Shown here in pieces: positions 11,015 to 22,694 of a stretch of 64,000 nucleotides of DNA. Origin of the DNA: Staphylotrichum longicolle (Eukaryota; Ascomycota; Sordariomycetes; Sordariales; Chaetomiaceae); the NCBI GenBank assembly GCA_019096155.1, contig JAHCVI010000006.1:1674001-1738000 (forward strand), read 5' to 3'. Under the pieces are notes generated by a model. The model was not told where the DNA came from. It made no database searches and was given only the letters and a program-made list of their open reading frames with translations. Both the position numbers and the translations under genes were made by a program. How positions within the stretch are numbered: position 1 is the first letter of the stretch; each line of letters opens with the position of its first letter.

Positions 11015-11499
11015 ATGGCTGGCCCAGCGAGAAGTGTACGTCACCCTCCGTCGCCTGCCAGCTTGACGATGCATACTTACAGGCTCCGCAGACCGCAGCG
11101 AATTACTTCCGAGGCGCCCTGACGCGGTGGCCAAAGTCGATTCTCCGACCCGAAATCCAGCTGCAGGATGTCCTCGCCAAGCGCCTCGAGAAGGGGCCCC
11201 TCGCCCCGGCAAAGGGCGGCATGACACAGGAGCAGGCCGACCTGAAGCAGGCCAATGCCTTGTACTCGCTGCTCGAGGACCGTTACAAGAACAAGGTGGG
11301 CATCTTCACAACTTGGGGCGTGGTGTTATTGTCAGTGCGAGGCTGACCGAGACAGTACCGCCCTTCGCCCAAGATCTTCGAGCCCAAGAGCAACCCGACA
11401 TACTACAACGACCTGCTCAAGGAGCTGGAGGAGGCCCCGAACCGGTCGTTGCTCGGTCGGATGGCCAAGAGGCTGAGCGGCATGATCCGCTTCACCTGA
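11015..11499 (+). CDS. cbp6: CBP6/UQCC2-type cytochrome bc1 complex assembly factor
   Basis: Three exons (11015-11035, 11083-11295, 11356-11499) with introns of 47 and 60 bp give 125 residues, normal for the family. The spliced start is MAGPARSAPQTAANYFRGAL. It continues TRWPKSILRPEIQLQDVLAK and later YKNK joined to YRPSPKIFEPKSNPTYY. The N-terminal part resembles a mitochondrial import region. CBP6 with CBP3 binds the mitoribosome exit and newly made cytochrome b during assembly of respiratory complex III. The gene is divergent from the BSD2-like gene (521 bp between starts), so the two may share a promoter region. No defects are seen; all splice phases close. Confidence 0.85.
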
Positions 11500-11710
11500 G
11501 CCCTCGTCGGGCTGGGTCGGATCTGTACAACACACTCTTTGCATGGTCACGGCGTCTGGAGTTTTGCCATACAGGCGGCGGCATACAACATCTATCATAT
11601 CCCAACATGTACATGTAGATACAGCTTTTTGTCTAGCGCGCAACTCGGGGGTATACACTCGCCCGCTCAAAAGCCACCAAGCCACCCAGAACGCCCTCCT
11701 CTCCTCCGTC

Positions 11711-12863
11711 TCAGATGTACCTGCTCTCCGGATCCAACCTGTCCATCAGCTCCATACTCTTCTCGTACATGGTAAACACGATACCGCCGCTCCAGATCAA
11801 GCGCGCCAGCCTGGGCAGCGCGCCGCTCCAGAAGGTCAAGACGCCCTCCTGCTTGAAGATGATGCTCGCGCACCGGAACGAATTGCCGTACAGCTGCTTG
11901 GCCTCGATGCTCTGCATGCGCGTCTTGATGGTGTCGAGCGGCTGGGTGACGTAGACGGTGATGAGGCCCGCGATGCCGCCCATGGCGAAGGTGCCGACCG
12001 CGCCCAGCTTCTCGCCGGGCGCCGTGTAGCCCTCGGCCAGCTGCTTGAGGGCCGTGTACGAGCCGAAGCGGGTCGCGCTGTTGGCGGCTTGGCGCGCCGT
12101 AGTGGGCACGAAGCCCTGGAAGAAGCCGCGGATGCCGCGCTCGCGGGCGATGATGGGGACGGCGTGGAGGAAGCCGCGCATGCGGGGCTTGGCGGATTTG
12201 CGGTCGTCGATGCTGGGAAGAGGATGGGGGGGTCAGTCATGGGGTTTGATGGGCGATAGAGGACGTAGAGAATGCGCACAGCGTGGTCTTGATGCTCTCT
12301 GTGGGTGTGACGGCGAGGAGGGACTCGGTCACGCCGGCACCGAACCCTGCGAGGACGGTCCGCGGGCCTGTCATCTTGCCGTCGGCGTCGGCGAGGAGCC
12401 TCTTGTACTGGTCAAAGGCAACGAATCCTGGCCTGGCTGTTAACGCTTATTTCCTCTTCCGAAGTGGTCTGTAGTAGGGAGCCATACGGATGCCCGCCTT
12501 GGCCGAGTTGCCAATGATCAGCGTCGTGCACCCAGCATACCACTGCTTGCCGAATGGCGGCCATGGCAGCTTCTTTCCCTCGGCCAACCTGCGATTGAGC
12601 TGTGTGCGCGTCTTGGCGACTATCGGGAGCGTTAGAGGACTGATTTGGGGGCCATTGGGTTGCGGGGGGTCGACAACGTACACTCGGCCGGGTATGTGAT
12701 GGCTGTCGTGTGACTCGGTCAGCGATTGATCAACTGCAGTTTCCTGTGACTGGCCGCGCTCACCAATTTCCACGGCGCCCGCTGTTGAGCCAGCGAGGAT
12801 AGACCGCAGGGCGCTGGGCCCCTTGATCGCCGGGTGGTCTTCCTTGGCCCGCGCGGACGACAT
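11711..12863 (-). CDS. ctp1: Mitochondrial tricarboxylate (citrate) carrier
   Basis: Five exons: 12764-12863, 12682-12702, 12488-12619, 12280-12427 and 11711-12212. All phases agree and give 300 residues, the size of a six-helix mitochondrial carrier. The ATG at 12863 starts MSSARAKEDHP. Exon 2 is a 21-nt microexon that completes AITYPAEFAKTRTQL, the first Px[DE]xx[KR] carrier signature. The second repeat has TPTESIKTTL and the third has TQPLDTIKTRMQS. The latter two and the tail ending in ESRYI are typical of citrate carriers of the CTP1 type. It exchanges citrate/isocitrate for malate across the inner membrane and supplies cytosolic acetyl-CoA precursors. The function is well supported; substrate range is inferred from the family. 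Confidence 0.93.
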
Positions 12864-13617
12864 TGTGGGCGGCTTCCGTGTGTCACAAACGAGTCCTGCG
12901 GTTGTCGGAGGAAGCCAAGGGTCTTGTCGCAAGCTTTGGGCCGAATGTTGCGACGCCAAGACCCGTGTGCCGATTGCGGGGCACCGGCCCAAGGCGAGAC
13001 AGGGGCTAGCGATGATGTAATTCCAGCAGCCTTTTTTTTTTGGTTTTTGTTCCCATGTTCTCATGACAAGAGGAACTCACTCACACTCTCTCGGTCACTG
13101 AGCACAGGAATACAAAATTCGGAGCCAAGCAACCTGACGTTTTCTTGGACATGACACATTTCAAATGGAGCATACGACAAGCAACAAATTGGAGATAGCT
13201 CCATCAATAAATGCTGGCACTGTAAATATTGGCAAGTCCTCCCGTGTACCTTATTTGAACAGTGTCCTCCTGTTCACACCTAGTCGAGGAGCAAAGAACT
13301 CGGCGCGTCTTTGGATTAGGTAATTCGAGCCTGAAAAGCACTGCCCAGAGTGATGAGAAACAAGAAACATTTTTCTAGTCCCAGACTTTTGGACGGCCCC
13401 CATCCTGAGCAATGCACCGCGACACATTTTCAACTTCGACAGGCCGTTGGGTTTCTGAAGGATCACTCGAAAGAGACAACGGAAGGGCGTTCAGAGGCTA
13501 CCAGACTTCCCTGACTACCTAGGTACCTTACTGCGCCGAATCTGATCAGAGTCACAGCAGCTTGTTCGACAGAACAGGGTGTTGTTGCCCTGACTCAGAA
13601 AATATCGGACTCATATC
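12864..13617. other. Intergenic region upstream of the citrate carrier
   Basis: About 750 bp with the carrier promoter and the 3' flank of the Zn2Cys6 gene. A run of nine T occurs near 13031 and a palindromic CCTAGGTACC near 13517. No gene is supported. Confidence 0.5.
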
Positions 13618-16024
13618 TCATTCCAGGTCGAGGAATTGGGAAGGAAAGCTTGAATCCGCATTCCAGGCCGTCATGTCAGGAACTTCCATGTGCGGGTTCT
13701 GGAAGTACTGATCCAAGAGGTTCTACACGCACCATGCATCGTCAGCAAAGACCGTTCACAACTTCTCTCTGGGGTCCAGTGACTGACCCAGTCCGGCGTC
13801 CTCGCCCCGTCAATCACATCCGACATGAGCTCCTCATACGGCAGCCCCGTCTCACCTACGGACGCCATGTCATCCACCGGCATCGGCGCCACATGCTGCG
13901 GCACCACTGGCACCACGACCTTCCCATTCTTCTCCGACACCTTCCGGAGCATCACATCCAGCGCGAACGTCGCCGTGGCCGCCTCGGGCGACAGCGCGCT
14001 CCGCGCCGCCCACACCTCGCGCGACGTCTGCAGCGCGACAAACGCCCGCCGCGCCACGTCGTCCTCGACGGTCCCGAACCGCAGCCGCACCGACAGGTCC
14101 AGACACAGCACCATGGCCGCCAGCAAGAAGTCGTGCGCCATCATGGACACGAGCATCCACCGGTCGTCGTACAGCCTTCCCCCCGGCTGGCCCGCGCGGT
14201 GCAGATCGGCCTGGCGCGCGAGGATGTCCAGCGCGGCCTCGGCGCACGCGCGGCGCGAGGCCTCGAAGCGCGGCGTCGCGGGCTCGTAGCTCACGAACCG
14301 CCGGTGCAGCACGATCAGGCCCTTGAGGTGGAGCAGCTCGAGGTTGCAGCGCTCGAGGATGCGCGTGGGCGTATCGAGCAGGCAGCGGGCGACGTCGCGG
14401 CGCTGGAGCAGGTCGGGGACCCGGGCGTAGACGTCGCGCGCCTCGAGGTCGAGCGCGATGGTCTTGTCGTAGGTGGGCGAGGCGAGGGACTGCGCGTGCG
14501 CGACGATGCGCTTGAACACGGCCATCACGCTGACCTTGGTGATGATGTACAGGACCGGGGTGTCGTCGGTGGGCGGACGCGGCGGCGGCAGGGCGGGCAT
14601 GTCGGCGCGCAGGTCCGAGTACTCGAGGTTGCGCGGCGGCTGCGTGTCGCAGTACTCAGTGGGGATCATGCTGGGGAACCCCATCTGGAAGGACAGCAGC
14701 GCGTCGACCTGGAAGATGTTGATCCACACGCGGCGCCGCATCTCGGCCTCGAAGGGCGAGATGCCGGGCATCGTGCTCGGGTCGCGGTGGTAGCCCATCC
14801 GGAAGGCCAGCCGGATGATGGTGCCCATCTCGAACCAGAGATGCACTTGGACGAGATTCGAATTGGCCTGGCTCAAGAAGCGGCTTTGGAGATGGAGAAT
14901 GAACGCTTCGAGGGCGTAGGCGTTCGCGGTGGCGAACCGGCCGAGGACCAGGCATTCTGCCGTCCGTTGCTGCAGGATGCGTACCGAAGGGAGCGAGCCG
15001 TTTTCGGGCTCGCGGGACCTTGCGAATCTTGAGAAGACGGCACCCATGCTCAACACGGCGAAAAGGAGGGCGGCCCAGAGCGGCGGGTCTTGGCCTGTGC
15101 TTCCCAGAAGCGTTCGTACTGTGGCACGTTAGCCACGACTTGCCGCCGTACAAAATAGGCAGCGTCGGTACTTCTTTTTTGAAACTCGAATGGGTGGATG
15201 ATGCCTGGGAGCGTTAGTCTCACACCGCAAAATGCCGCCGACTCTTTCGGGTGGGAACACTCCCCAGAACCTGGAACCGGGAGTTGAAGTACAGAGAAAG
15301 CAGGCGATCGCATATGGGCCGAGGAGGCAGAGAGGTGAGAATGCCATCTAAGGTGATGCTTGCCTCTAAACCCAACACGGAACTGACTTCGGGGGGTTCA
15401 GGTGCCCAGCTCGCCCCGCTGCCTTTCGGCACGTCTGGTGGCGGAATGCTCCCGGTGGGCGAGAGATGCTCTCGTACCTCCCTGATATCCTCCAGGATCG
15501 AGAGCCAGTGGCTTGAGTCGACATAGTTTACATGGCCGTCATGGGTCTGCCGGATACGGGGTGTTTCCGGGTTCAGTCCCTTTTGGTGTATGCTGTCACT
15601 GCTCGGATGAGCAATCGAGCTTGGGCTCGGCATCACTGTTGGCTCTTCGGTTGATGCGGTGCTCGTTGCATGATCGTTTGCGGCCTTGTCCCCTTCGGTC
15701 CGCCTCCGCTGTTGGACGACCAGCTCCTGGGCAGCAAATGAAGAAACCAAAGCCTCCAGATTCCGCAGACGTTCTGTCAGATTCCCCGCCTTGGACACCC
15801 CAGCTCCAGCTTCGACGCGGCGGACGTTGGGTGCATAATGACAAGAGGCTGGCTGATTCCGCTTCAAGCAGCTATCGCAAGGCGAAGCACGGTTACACTT
15901 TGATCTGTGATTGTGAGTAAGTGAGCAAGACGTGCGGCAGTGAAACTCACTTGCGGGCGCGGCACGGTTCACAAGACAAGGGGGGTCTATTCCGTTTCTC
16001 AATCCTCCTGGGACCCACGTCCAT
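13618..16024 (-). CDS. Zn(II)2Cys6 transcription factor, one frame break
   Basis: The ATG at 16024 follows a good context and starts MDVGPRRIEKRNRPP. Exon 1 (15951-16024) joins exon 2 across a 46-bp intron (15905-15950) and completes the binuclear zinc cluster C-x2-C-x6-C-x5-C-x2-C-x8-C, beginning CEPCRARKSKC. A coiled-coil-like stretch follows (LTERLRNLEALV). Further exons are about 15259-15904, 15172-15204, 13788-15118 and 13618-13722. The donor near 15258 could also lie at 15270. The large exon carries the fungal-specific regulatory domain (LVQVHLWFEMGTIIRLAFRM, MGYHRDPS). Within 15081-15089 the frame shifts as if one base were lost, so as written translation would stop shortly after YERFWEAQAK. 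It would act as a nuclear DNA-binding regulator; targets are unknown. A CGG-N11-CCG palindrome lies 150 bp upstream. Confidence 0.82.
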
Positions 16025-17301
16025 GGTCAGGTCAAAAATGGAACGTCTTGGAAATCGACGAGCTGGGCAGGGTTGATTCTATCAGAGTTCATTTCTTGCG
16101 AGGCAGAGACTCAGGGATGTTGTGTTTAAGGAATGCATGGCGGAAGGAAGCGTGTATTGTTGTAAGGGGGATCCGGAGATATTATCTCCGCCGCCGTCTC
16201 CACTTATCCCCGTGGCGGAGCCTGCGCAACCAGGACGTTCCTCACACTATTCGACAACCTTGGCGATTGTTGGTTCACCCGGAACTGCTTAGGGCTTATG
16301 GACCTAGCAAAGCTCAAGTAGTCGAGGCTGAGGTTATGCGGTAAGCTTGAGGTTTTTCTTTTCATCTTTTTTTTGTTCTTTTTTTTGTACTTTTGCTCTC
16401 CCTCATTGTGGACCGGCTCGACTTGGTTGACAGATTCACGCTGTCCTCCCATCTGTCCATGGCCGAAGGACGTCCCGTATACGAGATCTGTTACTTGTCT
16501 TCAAGTGGGCGCTCCGTGGTAGTGCAGCTTCTCAGGGGTAGTCAACAAACAAATCATTTGGCTGGCCTGGAGACTAGAGACGAGCCCCTCGCCACGAGGC
16601 CGGAAGGACGAATTGAGATTGCCGTGACGGCTTTCAACCGACGACAGGCTTCCCCTTTTCGGTGCTCACTGGGGGTGCCTGAGGTGCTCGGCTCCAAGCT
16701 GCAAGCTGCAGGTTCCCCGGACCAATCCGCGAGCTGGAGACTATCGACCGGCATGGAATCCTCCTGCATCAGCCGTGTAATTAACATGACTCAATTATCA
16801 ACCCTCGGTAGATATCACAACCCTGCGTGATTTATGGTCTCCAATGGCATTTCAAGGATAACTATCCGCTGAACCCCTACCTAGGTGGGCAGCATTTCAC
16901 CCCTACAGACTGCCTCTCGCTCACTGCAGCCAAAAGAGGCCAGACGGCGTGTTTTCACATGAGACACGGCGATACCTGGATTGATCCAGTGCTGCCATCA
17001 GCCAAAATGTCACCACCATGTTTCTGTCTTTGCCAAAGCCGGAAAGAGGATAATGCACGTGTTGGAGGCCTGCGTCCGCCGATTGACATCGTCTGGAGAC
17101 CGGGGAGCTCCCGAATGGCTTGTGGGGATCGCAGGAGCTGAAGCTCATCCATTGTCAGACGAGCTACCTTCAGGTCTCTGCGTTCGTGTTACCTATATAA
17201 TTCTCAAGTAACTGCCCGCAAACTACCTGACAGCTCCCCCAGTCTCCTGGAGATCCCATTCTGCAAGCCCAAGAAACACTCCGCGAGAATTGTATCCAAT
17301 A
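16025..17301. other. Intergenic region between Zn2Cys6 and HAK genes
   Basis: About 1.3 kb that holds both divergent promoters. Besides the palindrome at 16174-16190 there are T-rich runs near 16360-16395 and a CTACCTAGGTGGG near 16877. Short frames here show no domain. Nothing else is recognised. Confidence 0.5.
16174..16190. promoter_or_regulatory. Palindromic CGG-N11-CCG site upstream of the Zn2Cys6 gene
   Basis: The sequence CGGAGATATTATCTCCG is a perfect inverted repeat (CGGAGATA, one T, TATCTCCG). Inverted CGG triplets with an 11-bp gap are the Gal4-type spacing bound by Zn2Cys6 dimers. It lies 150 bp upstream of the ATG of the Zn2Cys6 gene, which suggests autoregulation. A second copy differing at one position lies at 27714-27730. 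Binding is inferred, not shown. Confidence 0.5.
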
Positions 17302-19765
17302 ATGGCGGAACAAGGTGATAAACCCGTGCCAAGTATTCAGTTTGACGATGGCATCCAGTCACCCAAAAACCAGATGTCGGCTGCCGTCGAGGGCTCTTCC
17401 GAGAAGGAGTGGAGCCATGACCTTGACGAAGAGGAGAGAGCTCGGAAGATTGCAGAGCAGGACCTCGGTCAGAAGAAGAAGCAGGTGGGCTCTCCGACAA
17501 CGGCTACACCAAGGTTGATTCGATGTCCTCGGTGCTGACTTCCATACCAACAGACATACGGCGGCTTCCTGCTCCTCTGGCTCAGCCTCCAGAGCGCCGG
17601 CACCATCTACGGCGACATTGGCACCTCTCCCCTCTACGTCTACTCCTCGACCTTCACAGCCCAGCCCAGCTGGGACGATCTCGTCGGCGCGCTCTCCATC
17701 ATCATCTGGACCCTGACCCTCATCGTCACCATCAAGTACACCTTCATCGTCCTCCGGGCCGACGACGACGGCCAAGGCGGTACCTTTGCGCTCTACTCCC
17801 TCCTGGCACGGTACGCACACATTACGCGACGCGACCCAAACGACCCTGGCACTGTCCCACTTGAACGCCACGCCACCGGGGAGTTGGGTCTCGCCGGACG
17901 GGGCTTCCGGGCGTTCATCGAAAAGTCCAGAGCCACAAAGTTCCTCCTCAAAGCTGCCGGCGTGCTTGGCGTCTCGCTCGTCATGGCGGACGGTGTCCTC
18001 ACTCCGGCCCAGTCTGTCCTCGGCGCCATCCAGGGCATCAAGGTGGCGAACCCGGATCTGACTACGTCGGCCATCGTGGGCATCTCATGCGCGATCCTGG
18101 TCGGTCTTTTCTCCATCCAGCCCTTCGGCACGTCCAAGTTGGGTACAACCTTTGCGCCCATCGTTGTCGTCTGGCTCCTCTTCAACCTCTGCACCGGCAT
18201 CTACAACCTGGCAAAGTACGACTATACCGTGTTGAAGGCGTTCAGTCCCTACTTTGCCGGAGCGTACCTGGTGCGGAACGGTTATAACGGGTGGAGGTCT
18301 CTCGGCGGCCTGCTGCTCGCGTTCACGGGCGTGGAAGCCCTCTTTGCAGACCTGGGCGCCTTCAGCCGACGCGCCATCCAGATTTCTTGGCTTGGCCTTG
18401 CGTTTCCGTGTCTCCTAATTGCCTACATTGGCCAGGCAGCATTCATCTCGGCCGATGCGACGGGGACTGCGTTTACGAACCCGTTCTTTTACACCGTACC
18501 GCCGGGGACCTTTTACTTCAGCATGGTCATCTCGGTGCTGGCGGCCATCGTCGCCTCGCAGGCCATGATCACCAGCAGCTTCCAGCTTCTGACCCAGGTC
18601 ATGCGCCTGTCGTACTTTCCGCACATCAAGACGGTCCATACCAGCAGCAAGTTCCACGAGCAGGTGTACATGCCGCTAGCCAACTGGTTGCTGATGATCG
18701 GAACGGTCGTCGTCACTGCCGTGTATAACAACGTGAGTGAGAGACACCCTCCTCTTCCCCCCTATCCCCTACATCCCATTTCACGTCACAAGGCAAATAC
18801 GACGACGTCGTGCTGACCCCGGGCAGACGACCAGCTTAGGCAACGCCTACGGCATCTGCGTCATCATGGTCACCTTCATCACCACCTGCATGGTCTCCAT
18901 CGTGGCGCTCATCATCTGGCGTCTCCCCTCCTACGTCATCCTCTTCTTCTTCCTCGTCTTCGCCGCCCTCGACTGCGCCTTCCTCTCCGCCGCGCTCACC
19001 AAAGTCCCCGAGGGCGCGTGGTTCACGCTGCTCCTCGCCTTCATCCTCTCCACCATCTTCATCGTCTGGCGCTTCGGCAAGGAGCAGCAGTGGACGGCGG
19101 AGGGCGAGGACCGCTTCCAGACGGGCGACCTGTTCGGCACCGACGCCGCGGGGGCGCTGGTGCTCACCCCGGCGTTTGGCGGGCAGGCGGTGTCGAGCGC
19201 GTCCGGGCTGGGCATCTTCTTCGACAAGGTGGGCGGGCACGTGCCGACTGTCTTTGCGCAGTTTGTGCGCAAGTTCAAGGCGAGGCCGGCGGTCATCGTG
19301 TTCTTCCACATGCGTCCGCTGTCGAGGCCGACGGTGCCGCCGGAGGAGCGGTACATCATCTCGCGGACGTCGATTCCGGCGTGCTACCGGGTCACGCTGA
19401 GGCATGGGTACATGGACGACGTGCTGACGCCGGATTTGGGGAGGACGTTGGTCGAGCAGCTCATCTTGCATGTGACGAGGGATCGGGGTACGGCGTCTCC
19501 GGATGGGGGTGCGACGTCGGTGGACCATACGCCGGAGGTGCGGGCTGAGCTGGATGCGTTGAATAAGGCTCACCAGGACCAGATGGTGTACATCATTGGG
19601 AAGGAGGTCATGAAGGTGAAGAAGGCGAGAGGTGTCAAGGGATTCTTTCGGTTTGTGGCTTTGGAGACGTTCCTTTGGATCCGGGAGAACTCGAGGACCA
19701 AGCTGGCAGATTTGGACATTGATGCGGACAATTTGGTGGAGGTTGGGTTCGTCAAACAGATATAA
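17302..19765 (+). CDS. hak1: HAK-family high-affinity potassium transporter
   Basis: Three exons (17302-17484, 17554-18732, 18827-19765) with introns of 69 and 94 bp; phases agree and give 766 residues. A charged cytosolic N-terminus (SEKEWSHDLDEEERARKIAE) precedes about 12 membrane segments. Family motifs are clear: SAGTIYGDIGTSPLYVYSS, ADDDGQGGTFALYSLLARY, LVMADGVLTPAQSVLGAI, GVEALFADLGAF and IASQ-type AMITSSFQLL. The long cytosolic tail (FVRKFKARPAVIVFF, VGFVKQI at the end) is usual for fungal HAK/KUP proteins. It would import K+ with H+ across the plasma membrane at low external K+. The gene is intact. Assignment is sure at family level; the symbol follows the common fungal name. Confidence 0.94.
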
Positions 19766-19944
19766 GGTGTGCAACTGGGACGGGGCTGTGTTGGTGAGAT
19801 CGCAAGCTGAACGACCTGAAAGGCCGCGGCGCTCGGTGGACTTGTGGGTGCTTGTCAGAAAAAGTGAAATTTGCTGGTCAAGAGCTGTGGCACGGATAAA
19901 GTAAAGACGAGCGCGATATATGTCTCAATCTCGCTATGAAGACT

Positions 19945-20457
19945 TCAGTCATGGCCAGACTCTCGGTCGGCAAGCTCTGAAGATGCCTTCACAGCTTCCT
20001 CATTGTCATCATCCTTGAGCGTAATGCCTTCCTTCAGCGCCTTCACGGTCGTCGCAGATCTCCTTTTCCCTTCAAACATGACCGTGACATCGTCTGCAAT
20101 GCCGAGAGAGAGCTCGGCTTTGTCCTCCAATCTGTCCCATTCTTCCCAGCCGATGTCGCAGATGGTCACCTTCCTAATCTCCTGCCCTCTGAAGTCGACC
20201 TGACTCGTCACGGTGACTGGAGGGGGCGATTCTGTTTCCACCAACTGTTGGAGTTGGGAGGCCGAGTGAACCGGACTGTCGTGGGTCAGGAGGATAGGAT
20301 ACCGCCTCGGGGGCCGTGGTTTGTAGGTGCCGTTTAGGATCGCATCGGTTGCCTCCTGCCACGCTCCGGGAGGCCAAGGGTACTTGTAACCGTCGTCTTC
20401 TTCCTCCATGTTGCGTTTGACAGTGGCATCGGCCAGTTTGCGCTCGAGGCCGGACAT
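19945..20457 (-). CDS. Hypothetical protein, 170 residues
   Basis: An open frame with the first ATG at 20457 (MSGLERKLADATVKRNMEEE); the frame continues upstream to 20517 without another ATG, so an unseen 5' exon is possible. It has a tryptophan/proline-rich segment (YKYPWPPGAWQEATDAI), a Pro/Arg-rich patch, a central beta-rich part (VDFRGQEIRKVTICDIGWEEW) and an acidic C-terminus. No signal peptide or membrane segment is visible. I do not recognise a family. It is convergent with the HAK gene, about 180 bp away. Composition looks coding, but support is only moderate. Confidence 0.45.
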   Translation of the reverse strand: MSGLERKLADATVKRNMEEEDDGYKYPWPPGAWQEATDAILNGTYKPRPPRRYPILLTHDSPVHSASQLQQLVETESPPPVTVTSQVDFRGQEIRKVTICDIGWEEWDRLEDKAELSLGIADDVTVMFEGKRRSATTVKALKEGITLKDDDNEEAVKASSELADRESGHD

Positions 20458-21188
20458 TTCAGCGATGGACTTGCGAGTCCCAACTGCCGATCGGCCTTGT
20501 GACGATGTGCGGGGCAACCGTTAACAAGGGTTCGTCAGGGATCTGAGCAAGCTGAACTGCTGAAGGAGAACCTGGGTCGTTGTCGTTGTTGTTGTCAACG
20601 TTTGACTCTCAGACAAAACTTGGGGAGGGTTATGTGTATTCGGATGTTAGGTCGAGAAATCCGTTTTATTCACTGCTGGCTTGCTCGCGAGATGAAAGCG
20701 GCAAAGATGGCGGGTCGTGGGTGAAGCCGCGGACGCCACAGAGACGCATCTTGGTTGGCCGGTCCTATTGGTTGGTTCCATTCTCAGCTTCTTCTGAAAC
20801 CAACAGTCCAGTGGGCAACCCGCTTTCGGTGCACCCAACCTTCGGCGGCCGAGTGGCACATATGGGTGTTTCTTCACGTCGCACTGCCTCAGATTCCAGG
20901 TTCTCTTCTGAGGGTGAAAAGGAAAGATCACGACCACCAGGGACCAGAATATACCACTTGTTTCTAACAAGCCCAAGTTTACTCGCTACATCCGATTGCT
21001 TTCTAACCTTCCCCTCCCTCCTGGCCCTCCTTTTGCTTCCCCTTTTAGACCATCTTACCAAACTGAATGGAAGAGACATTATATTCATTCATAACAAGGA
21101 AACATCACTTTTTCCCGACACTGCCAGCCAGTTGAGTTTGGCTTATAGTGGTCCTAGAACTTTCAAAAGTGGACTTAGTGCCCGTCCT
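20458..21188. other. Intergenic region
   Basis: About 730 bp between the hypothetical gene start and the end of the amidoligase gene. A pyrimidine-rich stretch lies at 21000-21050. No gene or RNA is recognised. Confidence 0.5.
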
Positions 21189-22694
21189 TCAGGAGTTCTT
21201 CGTCGAAGTTGTGCCGCTCAGTGCAAGCTTTTCTTGGAGAATACCACACACGGCAGACAACGTAGTGTCAGTTGATTTGTTTATGGCTATTGCCGTCGGG
21301 CCAGTTGCTGAGGTTGAGGCGGTTGCCTTTGGCCGAGTTGGACTACTGCCAGCGCTGCTCACTGAGCGCATACTATTCGAGCGAGACATCGATATCTAAG
21401 TTAGGGAAGATTAGAGGGATGATATAGAACAATGAAAGAAATAACGCGTCTTTAGGGCCAAGGAATATTGTGCGAAATAAAAGAACCATGACTGACCTTC
21501 ACTTCAAATAAGCTCTCTTTCGCGGCCTTTTTCAGTTTGGCTTGGATGACTCCGGAACCGTAATCACTTGGGCGGAACGGTGGTTTAGAAATCTCCATGA
21601 ACGACTTGGGCACGATCATTTGCTTCCAGCCCTCCAAGCGGGTGGCATGGGCCAGGTGCGTAAGTCCCTGTTGGAGAAATGCGTGGAGTTGTGCAACGGA
21701 GGCATGAGCGTTTTTCGACGACCACTCGCCGGCGGCGGCCGTCCAGGCTTGTGTTAGAGCAGCAGAGACGAAAGCCAGCGCGAACGCTGTCCATTTCTTG
21801 GCATCTTGGGCGTTGTCAACCCCAGGGGGACGACGAAACTCAACTGTCCCACACGCGTCGGTGTTAATTGGTAAAAGGTTCATGGACGTGTGCCTGCGGT
21901 CACCCAGGACATCTGGTATGCCCTTGTTCTCCTTGATGGTCGCGAAATGATCGAACAAGTACTTCCATGTCTTTGTTTTTGTTGCGACTTTGTTAAAGCG
22001 GGCGACCAGGTTCTTCTCAACCTTGCTTAGCTCTCGTATCAATTTAGCCTCGTTTGGATCGGGGTGGGTGATCTCGCGGAAGTTTGATCTTGCCCAGGGG
22101 GTCTGCTTGCGGCAAGGTGGCATGACCTTGGTGATGGCATCATCGAAGACTGCCATGGCTTTCGCGAGGGAGAGTACATTGGCGGGATTCCAGCCCAGAA
22201 CTGGCTTGATGTGAATGTGCGTAGAGCATGCACGATCCACGTAAATGATCTCAAAAGCATCATTTATCCCCCAAAATATGTCGTTCAGATCTTTGCGCCA
22301 GTTCCAGTTCGTGTCGTATAAGATGGGAGAGACAAGCTCCACACCCCCTGTTTACGCTGTTGTTAGATCCTGTATTTCGCAGTGATCGAGACGGGGGGAT
22401 GGTTATGTGCTCACAAGAATTGGCTCCGGGTAAATCGGCCAGGCTGGCGTCGGACTTCACCTGCCATTGCCCAATGTAACTCCCATCGTCAACGACTGCG
22501 TCAAGACCACGTTCACACAAGATAGCAGCAACTGCCCCAAGGACTGCCATTCTCCCTTTAGTTTTATTATTGATGGTTGTTTTCGTATTGTATCCCCTCT
22601 CGTTCAGGTGGCGAGAGAGAGGCTGTCGTGGCTTGAGGTAAATCTCCATCTCGATCCCGAAGGTAAAGGCCCCAATCGCTGAGGGGCCTCCCAT
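21189..22694 (-). CDS. Amidoligase-like protein (Amidoligase_2 family)
   Basis: Three exons: 22415-22694, 21497-22347 and 21189-21395, with introns of 67 and 101 bp; phases close and give about 445 residues. Exon 1 begins MGGPSAIGAFTFGIEMEIYL with the conserved G-x-E-x-E motif of the glutamine-synthetase-like COOH-NH2 ligase fold. DDGSY, the splice-completed WGVELVSPIL, THIHIKPVLG and CGTVEFRRPPG are further matches to putative amidoligases. These enzymes are thought to form amide or isopeptide bonds using ATP; substrates of the fungal members are unknown. The last exon encodes a Ser/Thr-rich tail without known domain and is the least certain part. The gene is divergent from the NLR gene, with 987 bp between starts. 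Confidence 0.8.

Noticed and set aside
18836..19774. 312-codon antisense frame over the HAK gene
   Set aside because: Arg/Asp/His-rich mirror of a GC-rich coding exon; the sense strand encodes a clear transporter.
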